Source: Microbulbifer flavimaris (GTDB taxonomy: Bacteria > Pseudomonadota > Gammaproteobacteria > Pseudomonadales > Cellvibrionaceae). Taken from it: 64,000 nucleotides of DNA. The notes under the pieces were generated by a model, which was not told the DNA's origin, searched no databases, and saw nothing but the letters and a program-made list of their open reading frames with translations. Location of the stretch: NCBI RefSeq assembly GCF_001641755.2, contig NZ_LRFG02000001.1, positions 682,001-746,000 on the forward strand, in the 5' to 3' direction. Below are positions 11,903-20,857 of the stretch, piece after piece. The translations under genes were made by a program, and so were the position numbers. Within the stretch, counting starts at the first letter, position 1, and every line of letters starts with the position of its first letter.

Positions 11903-12384
11903 GGACGATTGATTATGTTGGGTTGGAGCGATTTTATAGCACGGTTGACTGGCCGCCTTACCGACCTCCGGCATTCACTTTTTTGCGCTTAAACAATATC
12001 ACGCAATACCAGTTTCCCGGCGATACCCAGCTCAAAGTTCCGATCATGGCGGTGACTGCCGGGAATGGACACTCAACAAGCAGCAGGCTCCGTAAACGTC
12101 GCTCCCCCGGGGCAAGCTGTGGCTTCAGCCACGGAGGCCGCCAGGGCAGCGAGGGCGAGTGAGATCTCGATCAGCCAGAATAGTGGCGTCATTGAATCAG
12201 TAAGCCGGTGGGAAAGGAGTGATTGTATCAGGGGAGCAGGGTTGTTTGTCTCTGTGCACAGCAATATTCGGGTCGATGGGAATTCAAGCGGGAAATCCAA
12301 CTGAGGCGCACAGGAAGAGCACCCGCGGAGTTTTGGGGGGAGGCTGGCAGAGACCGGTGACCCGGCCCCTGCCGATAGCGGGCT
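11903..12384. other. Intergenic region between SulP and DAHP synthase genes
   Basis: About 480 bases without a supported gene. It holds a small hairpin (GTGGCT, TC, AGCCAC, near 12118-12137) and a 39-codon minus-strand frame that starts with a hydrophobic stretch but has no ribosome site (see rejected items). The SulP promoter should be in the left part. Confidence 0.5.
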
Positions 12385-13458
12385 TTATGCTGTGCGTTTT
12401 GGCAAGACACCCCGCAGCTGCTCGGCCATGCCCAGCAGCAGTTTCTCGGTGGTCTCCCAGTCGATGCACTTGTCGGTGACGGATACGCCGTATTCCATCT
12501 GGCTGTGGTCATCCAGGATCTTCTGGTTGCCGGCTTTCAGGTTGCTTTCGACCATGATGCCGATGATGGACTGGTTGCCGTCGAGGATCTGGTGAGTGAC
12601 GTTGTCCACCACCAGAGGCTGCAACTCGTGGTTCTTGTTGGAGTTGGCGTGGCTGCAGTCGATCATGATGTTCGGCTCCAGCCCGGCCTTGCGCAGCTCC
12701 TGCTCACACATGGCAACGCTGACCGAATCGTAGTTGGGTTTCTCGTTACCACCCCTGAGCACCACGTGGCCATAGGAATTGCCCGCGGTATGGATGATCG
12801 CCACCTGGCCTTCTTTGTTGATACCGAGGAAGCGATGCGGGTTGGCAGTGGACTGCAGGGCATTGATAGCGACATCCAGGCTGCCGTCGGTGCCGTTCTT
12901 GAATCCCACGGCCGAGGAGAGGCCGCTGGCCATTTCCCGGTGGGTCTGGGACTCTGTGGTGCGGGCACCAATGGCGGACCAGGAAATCAGGTCCTGCAGG
13001 TACTGTGGTGAAATCGGGTCCAGGGCTTCGGTAGCCGTGGGCAGCCCCAGCTCGGCGATGTCCAGCAGCAGTTTGCGGCCAATGTGCAGTCCGTCCTGGA
13101 TCTTGAAAGAGTCGTTCATGAACGGATCGTTGATCAGTCCCTTCCAGCCCACGGTGGTACGCGGTTTCTCAAAATAGACGCGCATGACGATCAGCAGGGT
13201 TTCAGACACCTGGTCTGCGACCTTTTTGAGGCGCCGGGCATAATCCATGGCCGCGTCCACATCGTGGACGGAACAGGGGCCAATCACCACCATCAGGCGG
13301 TGGTCTTTGCGGTCCAGCACTTCGCGCACGGCTGTCCGGCCGGCGGCGACGGTGGCCTCAGCGGCCTCGGTCACTGGGAGCTCGGCCTTGAGTTGCTCTG
13401 GACTGATGAGTACTTCCTGGGAGACGACGTTCAGGTCGTCGAACTGCTGCTTGGTCAT
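12385..13458 (-). CDS. aroF: 3-deoxy-7-phosphoheptulonate synthase, class I alpha
   Basis: First enzyme of the shikimate pathway: condenses phosphoenolpyruvate and erythrose 4-phosphate. 357 residues. VVIGPCSVHD contains the metal ligand Cys62; VYFEKPRTTVGWKGLINDP binds phosphoenolpyruvate; GARTTESQTHREMASGLS is also conserved. The segment LPTATEALDPISPQYL is closer to recalled E. coli AroF than to AroG, so the symbol is given with caution; which amino acid inhibits it is not certain. It starts at ATG 13458 and seems to be a single-gene unit. Confidence 0.93.
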   Translation of the reverse strand: MTKQQFDDLNVVSQEVLISPEQLKAELPVTEAAEATVAAGRTAVREVLDRKDHRLMVVIGPCSVHDVDAAMDYARRLKKVADQVSETLLIVMRVYFEKPRTTVGWKGLINDPFMNDSFKIQDGLHIGRKLLLDIAELGLPTATEALDPISPQYLQDLISWSAIGARTTESQTHREMASGLSSAVGFKNGTDGSLDVAINALQSTANPHRFLGINKEGQVAIIHTAGNSYGHVVLRGGNEKPNYDSVSVAMCEQELRKAGLEPNIMIDCSHANSNKNHELQPLVVDNVTHQILDGNQSIIGIMVESNLKAGNQKILDDHSQMEYGVSVTDKCIDWETTEKLLLGMAEQLRGVLPKRTA

Positions 13459-13543
13459 TTTCCTGTCTTTCTGTTGTGCCTCAATGACGGTAAGTCAATG
13501 AATTGGAAAGGGTATCGTACTGGCCACGCCAGTCCGCGGCGAG

Positions 13544-13559
13544 GGTTTCATTTGAAACC
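13544..13559. promoter_or_regulatory. Short inverted repeat upstream of DAHP synthase gene
   Basis: GGTTTCA, TT, TGAAACC, 86 bases before the start codon. It may be an operator. It is not a TyrR or TrpR consensus that I recognise. No T-run follows. Confidence 0.3.
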
Positions 13560-13693
13560 ATATGGCGCTTGCGGGGAGGGTCGGGCGGCGGCAAGCAAGC
13601 CCCAAACATCCCGGCAAATTTAGGAGCGGCATTGCCGCCAGGCAGCCGCCGGTCAAAACCGCAGCGAACTGGCTGATACCAGTTTTATATAGT

Positions 13694-16600
13694 TCAGAGT
13701 TCCGCAAGTTTCTGCAACAGCGGGAAGTAAAGGGCGCATCGAATCGTTCTTTCCCCGCGCTCAAAGAACAAGCGCCGGTAGTTTTCAAGCTGCTGTCGAT
13801 AGCGTTCCACCTGCTCGGCTATGAATTCCTCGTGGCTCTGGCCGTCACCGGGCTCCGCGGTTTTGTAGTCGACAATCCAGCGCGCACCGTGGTCATCGAT
13901 AAACGTGCGGTCGATGATGGAGCGGCGCAGTTGCCGGCCACCACTGTGGAGCTCCAGTTCGCAGGCGGACTCGCTGTGACTGTGGTCGAGCAGCCAGCGC
14001 CCCTGCTCGCAGCGGAGGGCATTGCCCACCGCCTGCTGCACTTTCTGCACGGCGGATTCAAGGGAGGTGCCAGATAACCCCAGTTGGCGCAGGCGGGCGT
14101 TCCAGAGGGGAAGCTGGTCAGACACTTTGTTTTCATCCCAGAGGCCGATGCCGGTTTCGGTGATTGTCGCCAGAGTCTCGTGCGCCACTGTGCCTGCATG
14201 GCGCAGCCAGCGCTGGGTCACCTTGCCCATTTCCGGCAGGTTCGGCTCGTCCGAGGGTTCAGGTTGGTAGTCGGGCATCCGATAGGGCGCCAGCCACTGG
14301 ACTTCCGGTAGAGCCTGCGGCTCCCATCGAGTGGGCAGGTGCAGGAAGTAATCCCTGTCCCGCGTGCTGTCGGTCTGCGCTTCTTCGAGTTTTTTCTCGC
14401 CGAGCTCCAGCCAGTGGCACCAGTCTCGTTCCTCACCGATGGTGTTCCAGATGCCGGCAAGCAGCGAGGCGCTGCCGGGGGCTTTCAGGCCGGGTTTCTT
14501 TTCCTCCCGCTCGAGGCAGCCGAGCAGGTGCAGCGAGTGAATGGCCCGTGTACAGCCCACATAGAGGAGGCGTGTGCCCTCGAGGCGCTCGCGCTCGTTG
14601 TTGTCGAATTTGAGGAAATCGAAGAGCGGGTCGCGATCGCCGCGGGCGCTCTTGGGCGCCAGCAGAAAGCGGTTCTCGCCGCGGCTGTTGAGCCAATCTG
14701 CCCAGCGCAGGAGCTGGTCGCCACCGGGTTTGCCGCCCTGGTCGAGACCTGGGATCAGCACATGCTCAAACTCCAGCCCCTTGGACTTGTGAATCGTCAT
14801 GACCTGTACGCGCGCATCTTCGCCAGGGCGGGCAAACAGCTGGTCGAGGGCGAGCTGGAAGGCTTTCCAGTCAGCGATTTGGCCGCCGTGGTCGTAGCGC
14901 TCGAGAAGGCGGAAATAGTCCGCGACGCTGTCCAGCTCATCCGTCGCCACACAGGCAGGGCCGCCGAGGGTGAGCCAGAGGCCTTCCACCCACGCCCGCA
15001 GTGGCTTGCGGCCACGTTCCTGCCAGGCAAGCGATAGCAGTGGCGCGGTTCTGGCGAGGCGCTGGCGACCGCCCTTGCTCAGCCCTTCAACCTGTTCCGG
15101 GTTCGCCAGGACCTGGAGTAGCGGGCGGACGGCGCTGTCACTGGCATGTAGATCGCCATTACCCCAGTTTGCCAGGCAGTGCAGGTCAGACCAGGAAAGG
15201 CCACACCAGGGCGCCCGCAACACCGCCAACCAGCTGAGTCGGTCGCTGGGATCGAGCAGGGCACGGGTCAGGCTGAGCAAGTCGATGATGGCCATTTTGC
15301 TGGCCAGTGGCGCCAGCTCCGGAGCCTGGTAGGCGAGGCCCGCGGCGTCCAGGGCTGGCAGAATCTGCTCGAGGTGCCGTTTCTTGCGCACCAGGATGGC
15401 AATGCGGGCGTCGGGATCCTCGGCGCTGAGCTCCCGCACCAGGTGGGTTACCTGCCCGGCCTCCAGGCGGCGCTCCGCATCGTCGATACAGCCGTAGAAT
15501 TGCACGGCGGGATGTGCCCCGGGTTTGCCCTCACGAAATGCCACGGATTCTAGATAGCGAACCGCTCCGCGACCGATATTGTCCTTTGCCGGGAAGGCCT
15601 GCTGGAACGTGTGATTGACCCATTCCACCACGGCCCGATCCGAGCGGAAGTTTACCGTCAGGTCGAGAGGGGCCAGCGGTACCTCGCCGATACCACGCGC
15701 TCGCGCATCGAGGAAAATGCCCACGTTGGCGTTGCGGAATCCATAGCAGGACTGCATCCCGTCACCGACGATAAACAGGGTGCGGCCATCACCGGGTTGC
15801 CAGCCGGCGGTGAGTTTTTCCAACAGCTGCAACTGTAACTGAGAGGTGTCCTGGAACTCGTCGACAAGGATATGTTGCACCTGAAGGTCGAGCTTCAGGG
15901 CAAGGTCCGTTGGCGCGTCGCTGGCCCCCAGAGCAACAAGGGCCGCCTGAGCCACCTCGGTATAGTCTGTGGCGCCAAGTTGCTGAAACACCAGTTTCAG
16001 CTGCGCTACCAGCTGTGGCAGTACCTCGGCCATGGCCTGCAGCAGCTGCCACTGGCTCTCCTGCAGGGAAGAGGGCAGTTGGCGCACTTCCCGGATAGCC
16101 GTCAGCAGGCTGTGGTCGTCAGCCATCGATGCCAGCAGGTCCTTCATCCGCGCCTTGTACTCTTGGGCGCGATCGTAGTCCGGGTCCTTCTTGGCCGGAG
16201 AGATGAATCCCAGTCTCTTGTTGAGACCACCGGCCTTGCGCAAATCGCCGCTGGCGGTGACCAGCAACTCGGTCAGAGCCAGCCAGTCAGGGAGGCTGTC
16301 GGGACCGGGGTCCGGCAAGCCGGGCAGGTCGGCCCAACGGCAGAGTGGGTGAGCGGGATTTTCCCGCTGCAGGTTGCCACCGGCGTAACTCGCCAGTTCG
16401 GCGAGCTCGCCGGCATAGCTGCCCAGGGCCACCTGTAACGCATACAGGTTCTCTGTCACCAGCTCATCGATGACTTCATGGAAGTAAGCCTGTGACTGCT
16501 CGTAGCTGACGCCGAGCAACTGGGAGAGCCACTGTTCGCGCTTTTCCAGCAGGGTCTGCAGAAGTTTGTTGAGCTGGCCCAGGTCATTATCCAAATGCAG

Positions 16601-17149
16601 CAGGAGCCGCGACAGGGCGGAGTGCGGTTGGTCGGTCTCGAGGCCATCCAGCAGTCTCGCCACGGCGAGCTCAAAGGCGATGCTGGCCTGCTCCAGCGGT
16701 TCCCCCGGGGCGCCGAGGCCGCTGTCGATGGGAAGTTGGCTGGCCAGGCTGCGACAGAGACCGTCGATGGTCTGAAACCGCAGGCGCTGAGGTGCCTGAA
16801 GCAGCTGCCAATTCAACCGCTGATCCTGTTCCAGGAGCGCCTTTGCCAGGTCCCAGGTCACCGCATCGTGCGGGTTGCCAGGGCGCGGTTCGTCCCGTGC
16901 CTGCAGCAGCGCGTGCAACAGGCGCTCGCGCATTTCACCCGCAGCTTTGCGGGTAAAGGTGATGGCCAGTACTTCCTCCGGCTGCTGGCAGTGCGCCAGG
17001 AGCTTCAGCACCCGCTGGGTCAGCAAGCCGGTCTTGCCGGACCCGGCAGGGGCAGACACGGCGAAACTCTGGCTGATGTCCAGGGCCCTGGCGCGCGCCG
17101 CGGCATCCACGGGCTTGGTGGATTGTTCCATGACGACTTCTTCACTCAT
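13694..17149 (-). CDS. AddA/RecB-like UvrD-family helicase-nuclease
   Basis: 1,151 residues. N-terminal superfamily 1A helicase with Walker A APAGSGKT (33-40), AITFTRKAAGEMRERL, Walker B ILVDEFQDTSQLQ, and late motifs VMTIHKSKGLEFEHVLIPGL and GTRLLYVGCTRA. The C-terminal PD-(D/E)XK nuclease motif is WIVDYKTAEPGDGQ. This is the layout of AddA, the helicase-nuclease that resects double-strand ends. Its start codon overlaps the stop of the next gene upstream in an ATGA, so the pair is translationally coupled. I call it AddA-like rather than addA because the gammaproteobacterial version is a divergent clade and most gammaproteobacteria use RecBCD. Confidence 0.88.
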   Translation of the reverse strand: MSEEVVMEQSTKPVDAAARARALDISQSFAVSAPAGSGKTGLLTQRVLKLLAHCQQPEEVLAITFTRKAAGEMRERLLHALLQARDEPRPGNPHDAVTWDLAKALLEQDQRLNWQLLQAPQRLRFQTIDGLCRSLASQLPIDSGLGAPGEPLEQASIAFELAVARLLDGLETDQPHSALSRLLLHLDNDLGQLNKLLQTLLEKREQWLSQLLGVSYEQSQAYFHEVIDELVTENLYALQVALGSYAGELAELASYAGGNLQRENPAHPLCRWADLPGLPDPGPDSLPDWLALTELLVTASGDLRKAGGLNKRLGFISPAKKDPDYDRAQEYKARMKDLLASMADDHSLLTAIREVRQLPSSLQESQWQLLQAMAEVLPQLVAQLKLVFQQLGATDYTEVAQAALVALGASDAPTDLALKLDLQVQHILVDEFQDTSQLQLQLLEKLTAGWQPGDGRTLFIVGDGMQSCYGFRNANVGIFLDARARGIGEVPLAPLDLTVNFRSDRAVVEWVNHTFQQAFPAKDNIGRGAVRYLESVAFREGKPGAHPAVQFYGCIDDAERRLEAGQVTHLVRELSAEDPDARIAILVRKKRHLEQILPALDAAGLAYQAPELAPLASKMAIIDLLSLTRALLDPSDRLSWLAVLRAPWCGLSWSDLHCLANWGNGDLHASDSAVRPLLQVLANPEQVEGLSKGGRQRLARTAPLLSLAWQERGRKPLRAWVEGLWLTLGGPACVATDELDSVADYFRLLERYDHGGQIADWKAFQLALDQLFARPGEDARVQVMTIHKSKGLEFEHVLIPGLDQGGKPGGDQLLRWADWLNSRGENRFLLAPKSARGDRDPLFDFLKFDNNERERLEGTRLLYVGCTRAIHSLHLLGCLEREEKKPGLKAPGSASLLAGIWNTIGEERDWCHWLELGEKKLEEAQTDSTRDRDYFLHLPTRWEPQALPEVQWLAPYRMPDYQPEPSDEPNLPEMGKVTQRWLRHAGTVAHETLATITETGIGLWDENKVSDQLPLWNARLRQLGLSGTSLESAVQKVQQAVGNALRCEQGRWLLDHSHSESACELELHSGGRQLRRSIIDRTFIDDHGARWIVDYKTAEPGDGQSHEEFIAEQVERYRQQLENYRRLFFERGERTIRCALYFPLLQKLAEL

Positions 17150-19878
17150 TTGCGCGACTGCTCCCGTTCCGGCCAGCGATTCAGTGGCCAGAGCTCGCGG
17201 TTGTTATCGGCGGGACGATCGAACAGCAGGCTGGCATAGCCGTTGCGATACTCCTCGGCCAGTTGGGAAAGGCTCTGTTGCCAGTGCTCGGAGAGATCCT
17301 GCCAGCTAGCGAATGGGCCATCTTTCTGCAGATCCGCTACTGCCTTGATCCCGTCGATAGGTTGCTCGAGATCACCGGAACCCTTCCATTTGCAGTCGCC
17401 CCAACGCACCTGGGCAAAAGCGATACCCCGGGCCTCTGGTTGCGTCAGCGCATAGAGAGGCAGCTGCGGCTCCCGCACCCGCTCCTGCAGCCAGTCGCTC
17501 ACTGTCGTCTGGCCGGTTTTGTAGTCGATCACCAGTAGTGAGCCATCGGCGAGGCGGTCGAGGCGGTCCAGTCGCAGCTGCAGCTGCAGGCCGCCGATCT
17601 CCACTTCCTGGGCCCATTCCACTTTTTCTACCGTGAAGGCCGGGCGGGAGAGTTCCAGCGCCAGCCACTGTGCAAGGAGGCGCTCCAGGCGCTGTTGTTC
17701 CAGCGACCAGAAACCCCGCGGCAGGTGACTGTGAAAACGTCGTATTGATTCAATGGCCGTCGCGGCCGCGCTGCTGATTTGTTCGGAGCGCTGCTCATCT
17801 GTCTGTGCGGATAAAGCGGCCGAGTCGGCACAGTGTTGCCAGAACATCGCCAGGGCTTCGTGCACCAGCTTGCCGCGCTCGGCGGGATTCAGGCCGAGGG
17901 TCGGCTCGTTGTAGCGGGTGGCGCCGAGGCGGTAATGCAACTGGGCATTGAGGGGGCTGAGGGCCTGAGCCTTCAGTGCGCCGGAGCCACCGCGAACGGG
18001 GCGCAGCTCTTCCGGTGCCAGCGGTGGGAATTGATGGTCTGGCTGTCGCTCGAGGGCCCCGCACTGGAGCAAACCTGTCCGATGCTCCTGCAGCAGGTCG
18101 GTGTCAAAGCTGCCAGCCGGTGCGGACTCTGGAAACAGGCTGCTCAGGGTTTGCTCCACGCCGTCGGCCTCGCGGGCGAAGCTGACCACGACGTTGCCGC
18201 TGCCATCCAGCAAGTCGCGGGTGAGCTGTCGGGCGAGCTCCAGTTCGCGTTCTGCGCTGGCTCGCGGCATCTGCCATTCCTTCTGCCACTGCACTGGCAG
18301 CAGGGGGTTGGGGGCCGGGGCTGGCGGCCACTGCTGCTGGCCAAACCCCACCAGGCGCAGGTGATCGAAAGACAGGCCGGCCGCTTCCAGTACGCCGAGG
18401 ATCTGCACCGGTCCGTCCCGGGTTTCGGCCTGGAAAGGTGTGCGGCTGGCTATCCGTCGCAAATGCTGCAGTCCCTGCTTCAGGGTAAGGCTGCCGGTAA
18501 AGGGAGTCAGAGCGGCGAAATCTTCCAGGGCCTGTTCCCAGAGGTTAAGCTGCTGGTACTCCTGGCTGTCCGGATTGCGGGGTCCGGGCCAGCCGAGGGT
18601 TTCCAGGGTCTGTGAAAACCGTTGCGCCCACACTTCTGCCGGCGCCTTTCGCCAGCGCCGGGCGCGGTCACCAATCAATTCCAGCTGCCGCGGCAATTGC
18701 GGTGCCTCGAGGCCAATTCTGGTCGCTACTCTCTCCGCAGTGCTGCGCAGTACATCGCCGCTGACGGAGCGCAGCTCCCGTTTCTCCAGTGTTCGGAACA
18801 GGGCACTTCGCAGCCAGAACTCGCCGTCGTTTTCAGCAGTGCCATCCTCGGCGGTGGGCTGCGTATTGCCGCCCCAGAAGGGGCTGAACAGCAGATTGCG
18901 CAACTCGGCGTAATTCCACTCGTCCTTTAACAGTTCCAGTAACTGCAGCGCAGCGGCGCCAATTGGTGTCTGTGCCAGCGGCGTGCCGGCGGAAAAGTTG
19001 AAGGGCAGGGTGTAGCGTGGTTGATGAGGATTGAGCGCCTGGGGCTCTAGCACACGGGTAAAGACGGCTTCCACTTCTGTGCGGCACTGGCCGAGGTTGT
19101 TTACCACCACACCAATACTGGTATGCGGGTTTTCCTCCAGCAGTGAGGAGCACCAGCGGGCAGCCTGGTAAAGCTCACTTTCCAGGTCGGTGCAGGCTGC
19201 GACGGCCACCGGGGCCCGCCTGCGCAATGGCTCGTGATCCACCACCTCAGCGCAGGCCTGTTCAAGGATTGCGCGGGAGAGGGGGGGTATCTGTGCGAAT
19301 CCCGCCAGGTGAATCTCGGTAAGAGGTCGCGCTGCGCCGGAGCGAAAGGCCTCAACAATGAGGCGATCCCTCTGATCGGGCGTGATAGCGCCCTGTGCAT
19401 TGAGCTCGCGCACAAAAGCCCGGATGAGGTCGAAAAGGGGATAGTCATCCCGGGAAAGGGCGAACTGCTCCAGTGGTGCAGTGATGGCGCTGTCGATGTT
19501 TTCCAGGTCCTCGATCAGTCGCCACTGGAACAATTGCGACAGGGCCGCGTCGGCATCACGGCACAATTGCTGGCTGTTGAGCAGCTGCCGCTCCAGGGTC
19601 TCGTCGAGGGCTCGCTGCCAGAGCAACTGGCGTTGCTCTGCATTCAGCACCGGTTTCCAGGCGTGTTTCCATCCGGACTGTTGCAGCTGGGCCCAGACCG
19701 AGTCAAGCCAGCTGCGCAGGGACTCGACCGGCGGCGGGGCCCAGTTGCCCCGCTCGCCCCGCTGATAGGCGTACACCTGCTGACAGCGGTTGCGGAGGCG
19801 GTTGTTGGGCGTGAGCAGCAAACTGTTTTCGGGCAGCCGGGCGAGAATATCGAGGACGGCGAATGCCGGTTGCAGCAT
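17146..19878 (-). CDS. AddB-like PD-(D/E)XK nuclease, probable DNA repair protein
   Basis: 910 residues. It matches the family I know as 'probable DNA repair protein' (TIGR03623), the partner of the AddA-like helicase. The N-terminus (NSLLLTPNNRLRNRCQQVYA) resembles a UvrD-like fold whose Walker A is degenerate, as expected of an inactive helicase subunit. The C-terminal 150 residues form a RecB-type nuclease: GKLVHEALAMFW, then LLVIDYKTGQTTVSDWLQ and a QLPLYAL segment. I do not see the four cysteines that hold the Fe-S cluster of Bacillus AddB. It is transcribed from 19878 and runs into the AddA-like gene by 4 bases. Confidence 0.87.
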   Translation of the reverse strand: MLQPAFAVLDILARLPENSLLLTPNNRLRNRCQQVYAYQRGERGNWAPPPVESLRSWLDSVWAQLQQSGWKHAWKPVLNAEQRQLLWQRALDETLERQLLNSQQLCRDADAALSQLFQWRLIEDLENIDSAITAPLEQFALSRDDYPLFDLIRAFVRELNAQGAITPDQRDRLIVEAFRSGAARPLTEIHLAGFAQIPPLSRAILEQACAEVVDHEPLRRRAPVAVAACTDLESELYQAARWCSSLLEENPHTSIGVVVNNLGQCRTEVEAVFTRVLEPQALNPHQPRYTLPFNFSAGTPLAQTPIGAAALQLLELLKDEWNYAELRNLLFSPFWGGNTQPTAEDGTAENDGEFWLRSALFRTLEKRELRSVSGDVLRSTAERVATRIGLEAPQLPRQLELIGDRARRWRKAPAEVWAQRFSQTLETLGWPGPRNPDSQEYQQLNLWEQALEDFAALTPFTGSLTLKQGLQHLRRIASRTPFQAETRDGPVQILGVLEAAGLSFDHLRLVGFGQQQWPPAPAPNPLLPVQWQKEWQMPRASAERELELARQLTRDLLDGSGNVVVSFAREADGVEQTLSSLFPESAPAGSFDTDLLQEHRTGLLQCGALERQPDHQFPPLAPEELRPVRGGSGALKAQALSPLNAQLHYRLGATRYNEPTLGLNPAERGKLVHEALAMFWQHCADSAALSAQTDEQRSEQISSAAATAIESIRRFHSHLPRGFWSLEQQRLERLLAQWLALELSRPAFTVEKVEWAQEVEIGGLQLQLRLDRLDRLADGSLLVIDYKTGQTTVSDWLQERVREPQLPLYALTQPEARGIAFAQVRWGDCKWKGSGDLEQPIDGIKAVADLQKDGPFASWQDLSEHWQQSLSQLAEEYRNGYASLLFDRPADNNRELWPLNRWPEREQSRK

Positions 19879-19905
19879 GGAATCTCCCCCAGGAGGTTCT
19901 GATGG

Positions 19906-20760
19906 TTATTCTTGATCTTGGTTGGCGAGGGTCACCAACTTCGCGCCATTTTGCAGCGGAAATTCACGGAAAGCCGCGGCAATCTGGCCGTCGTCATCGG
20001 TGGCGGTGCACATCAGTTCGCCGCAGGCTGGCGATTCGGGCAGGCCCAGCTGTAATTGTTCAAGCCACCACTGCACCCGGCGAGCGATCGCGGCCCCGGA
20101 GTCCAGCCACTCTACCGGACGGGGCGCGAATCGGGCCAGCTCTTCCCGCAGCAAGGGGAAGTGGGTGCAGGCGAGTACGGCGGTGTCGACCAGCTCACCG
20201 CCGGGAACGGCGAATATGCGGTCGATCACCGGCGCCAACTGGCTTTGGGTCAGTTTTTCCCCCCGCAGCTTGGCTTCGGCAAGCCGAACCAGCTCCGGTG
20301 CCGGGACGTTGATGACATTGGCACCGTTGGCAAATTCAGCAATCAGATCCCGCGTATAGTGCCGGTTGACGGTGCCTTCGGTGGCGATCAGGGCAATGGT
20401 GCCGGTGCGACTGGCGGCGGCGGCGGGTTTGACTGCGGGCACGACGCCAACCACCGGCTGTGAGAGGCGCTCCCGCAGGGCGGGCAGGGCGAGGGTGCTG
20501 GCGGTATTGCAGCCGACCACGAGTACATCGGCCCCGCAGCGTTGCATCATCCTGGTGGCGCAGTCGACAATGCGCGGGCGCAGGGCCTGTTCGGCTTTTT
20601 CGCCGTAGGGGAAGAATCCATTGTCCACGCCAAAGTGCAGGGTAAGGCCGGGCAGCAGCTGACGGATCTCCCGGGCGATACTGATCGCTCCGACACCGGA
20701 GTCAAAAATCAGCGCACTTGGGGCCGGATTCCGGCCCTTGTTAGAATGCCCGCTTGTCAA
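19906..20760 (-). CDS. murI: Glutamate racemase
   Basis: Makes D-glutamate for peptidoglycan. 284 residues. Both catalytic cysteines are present, Cys84 in VVGCNTAST and Cys198 in LACTHFPLL, with Asp20-Ser21 in FDSGVG. The residue after FDSGVG is Ala rather than the usual Gly. The N-terminus is about 12 residues longer than usual if the TTG at 20760 is used; I see no ATG or GTG in frame that fits better, so the start is uncertain. The stop lies 27 bases upstream of the AddB-like start, so the three genes may be cotranscribed. Confidence 0.95.
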   Translation of the reverse strand: MTSGHSNKGRNPAPSALIFDSGVGAISIAREIRQLLPGLTLHFGVDNGFFPYGEKAEQALRPRIVDCATRMMQRCGADVLVVGCNTASTLALPALRERLSQPVVGVVPAVKPAAAASRTGTIALIATEGTVNRHYTRDLIAEFANGANVINVPAPELVRLAEAKLRGEKLTQSQLAPVIDRIFAVPGGELVDTAVLACTHFPLLREELARFAPRPVEWLDSGAAIARRVQWWLEQLQLGLPESPACGELMCTATDDDGQIAAAFREFPLQNGAKLVTLANQDQE

Positions 20761-20857
20761 ACCTACTACCCGCAGTTGTCCTGTGGGAAGGATACCAAAA
20801 TCCCGACCGCTTGCGGCCGCCCGAAGTCCCTCGGCGGGATTGTAAAAGAGATTGTTT

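Noticed and set aside
12073-12192. 39-codon minus-strand frame with a hydrophobic start (MTPLFWLIEISLALAALAAS)
   Set aside because: It resembles a signal peptide, but has no ribosome site and no visible family; kept out as unsupported.
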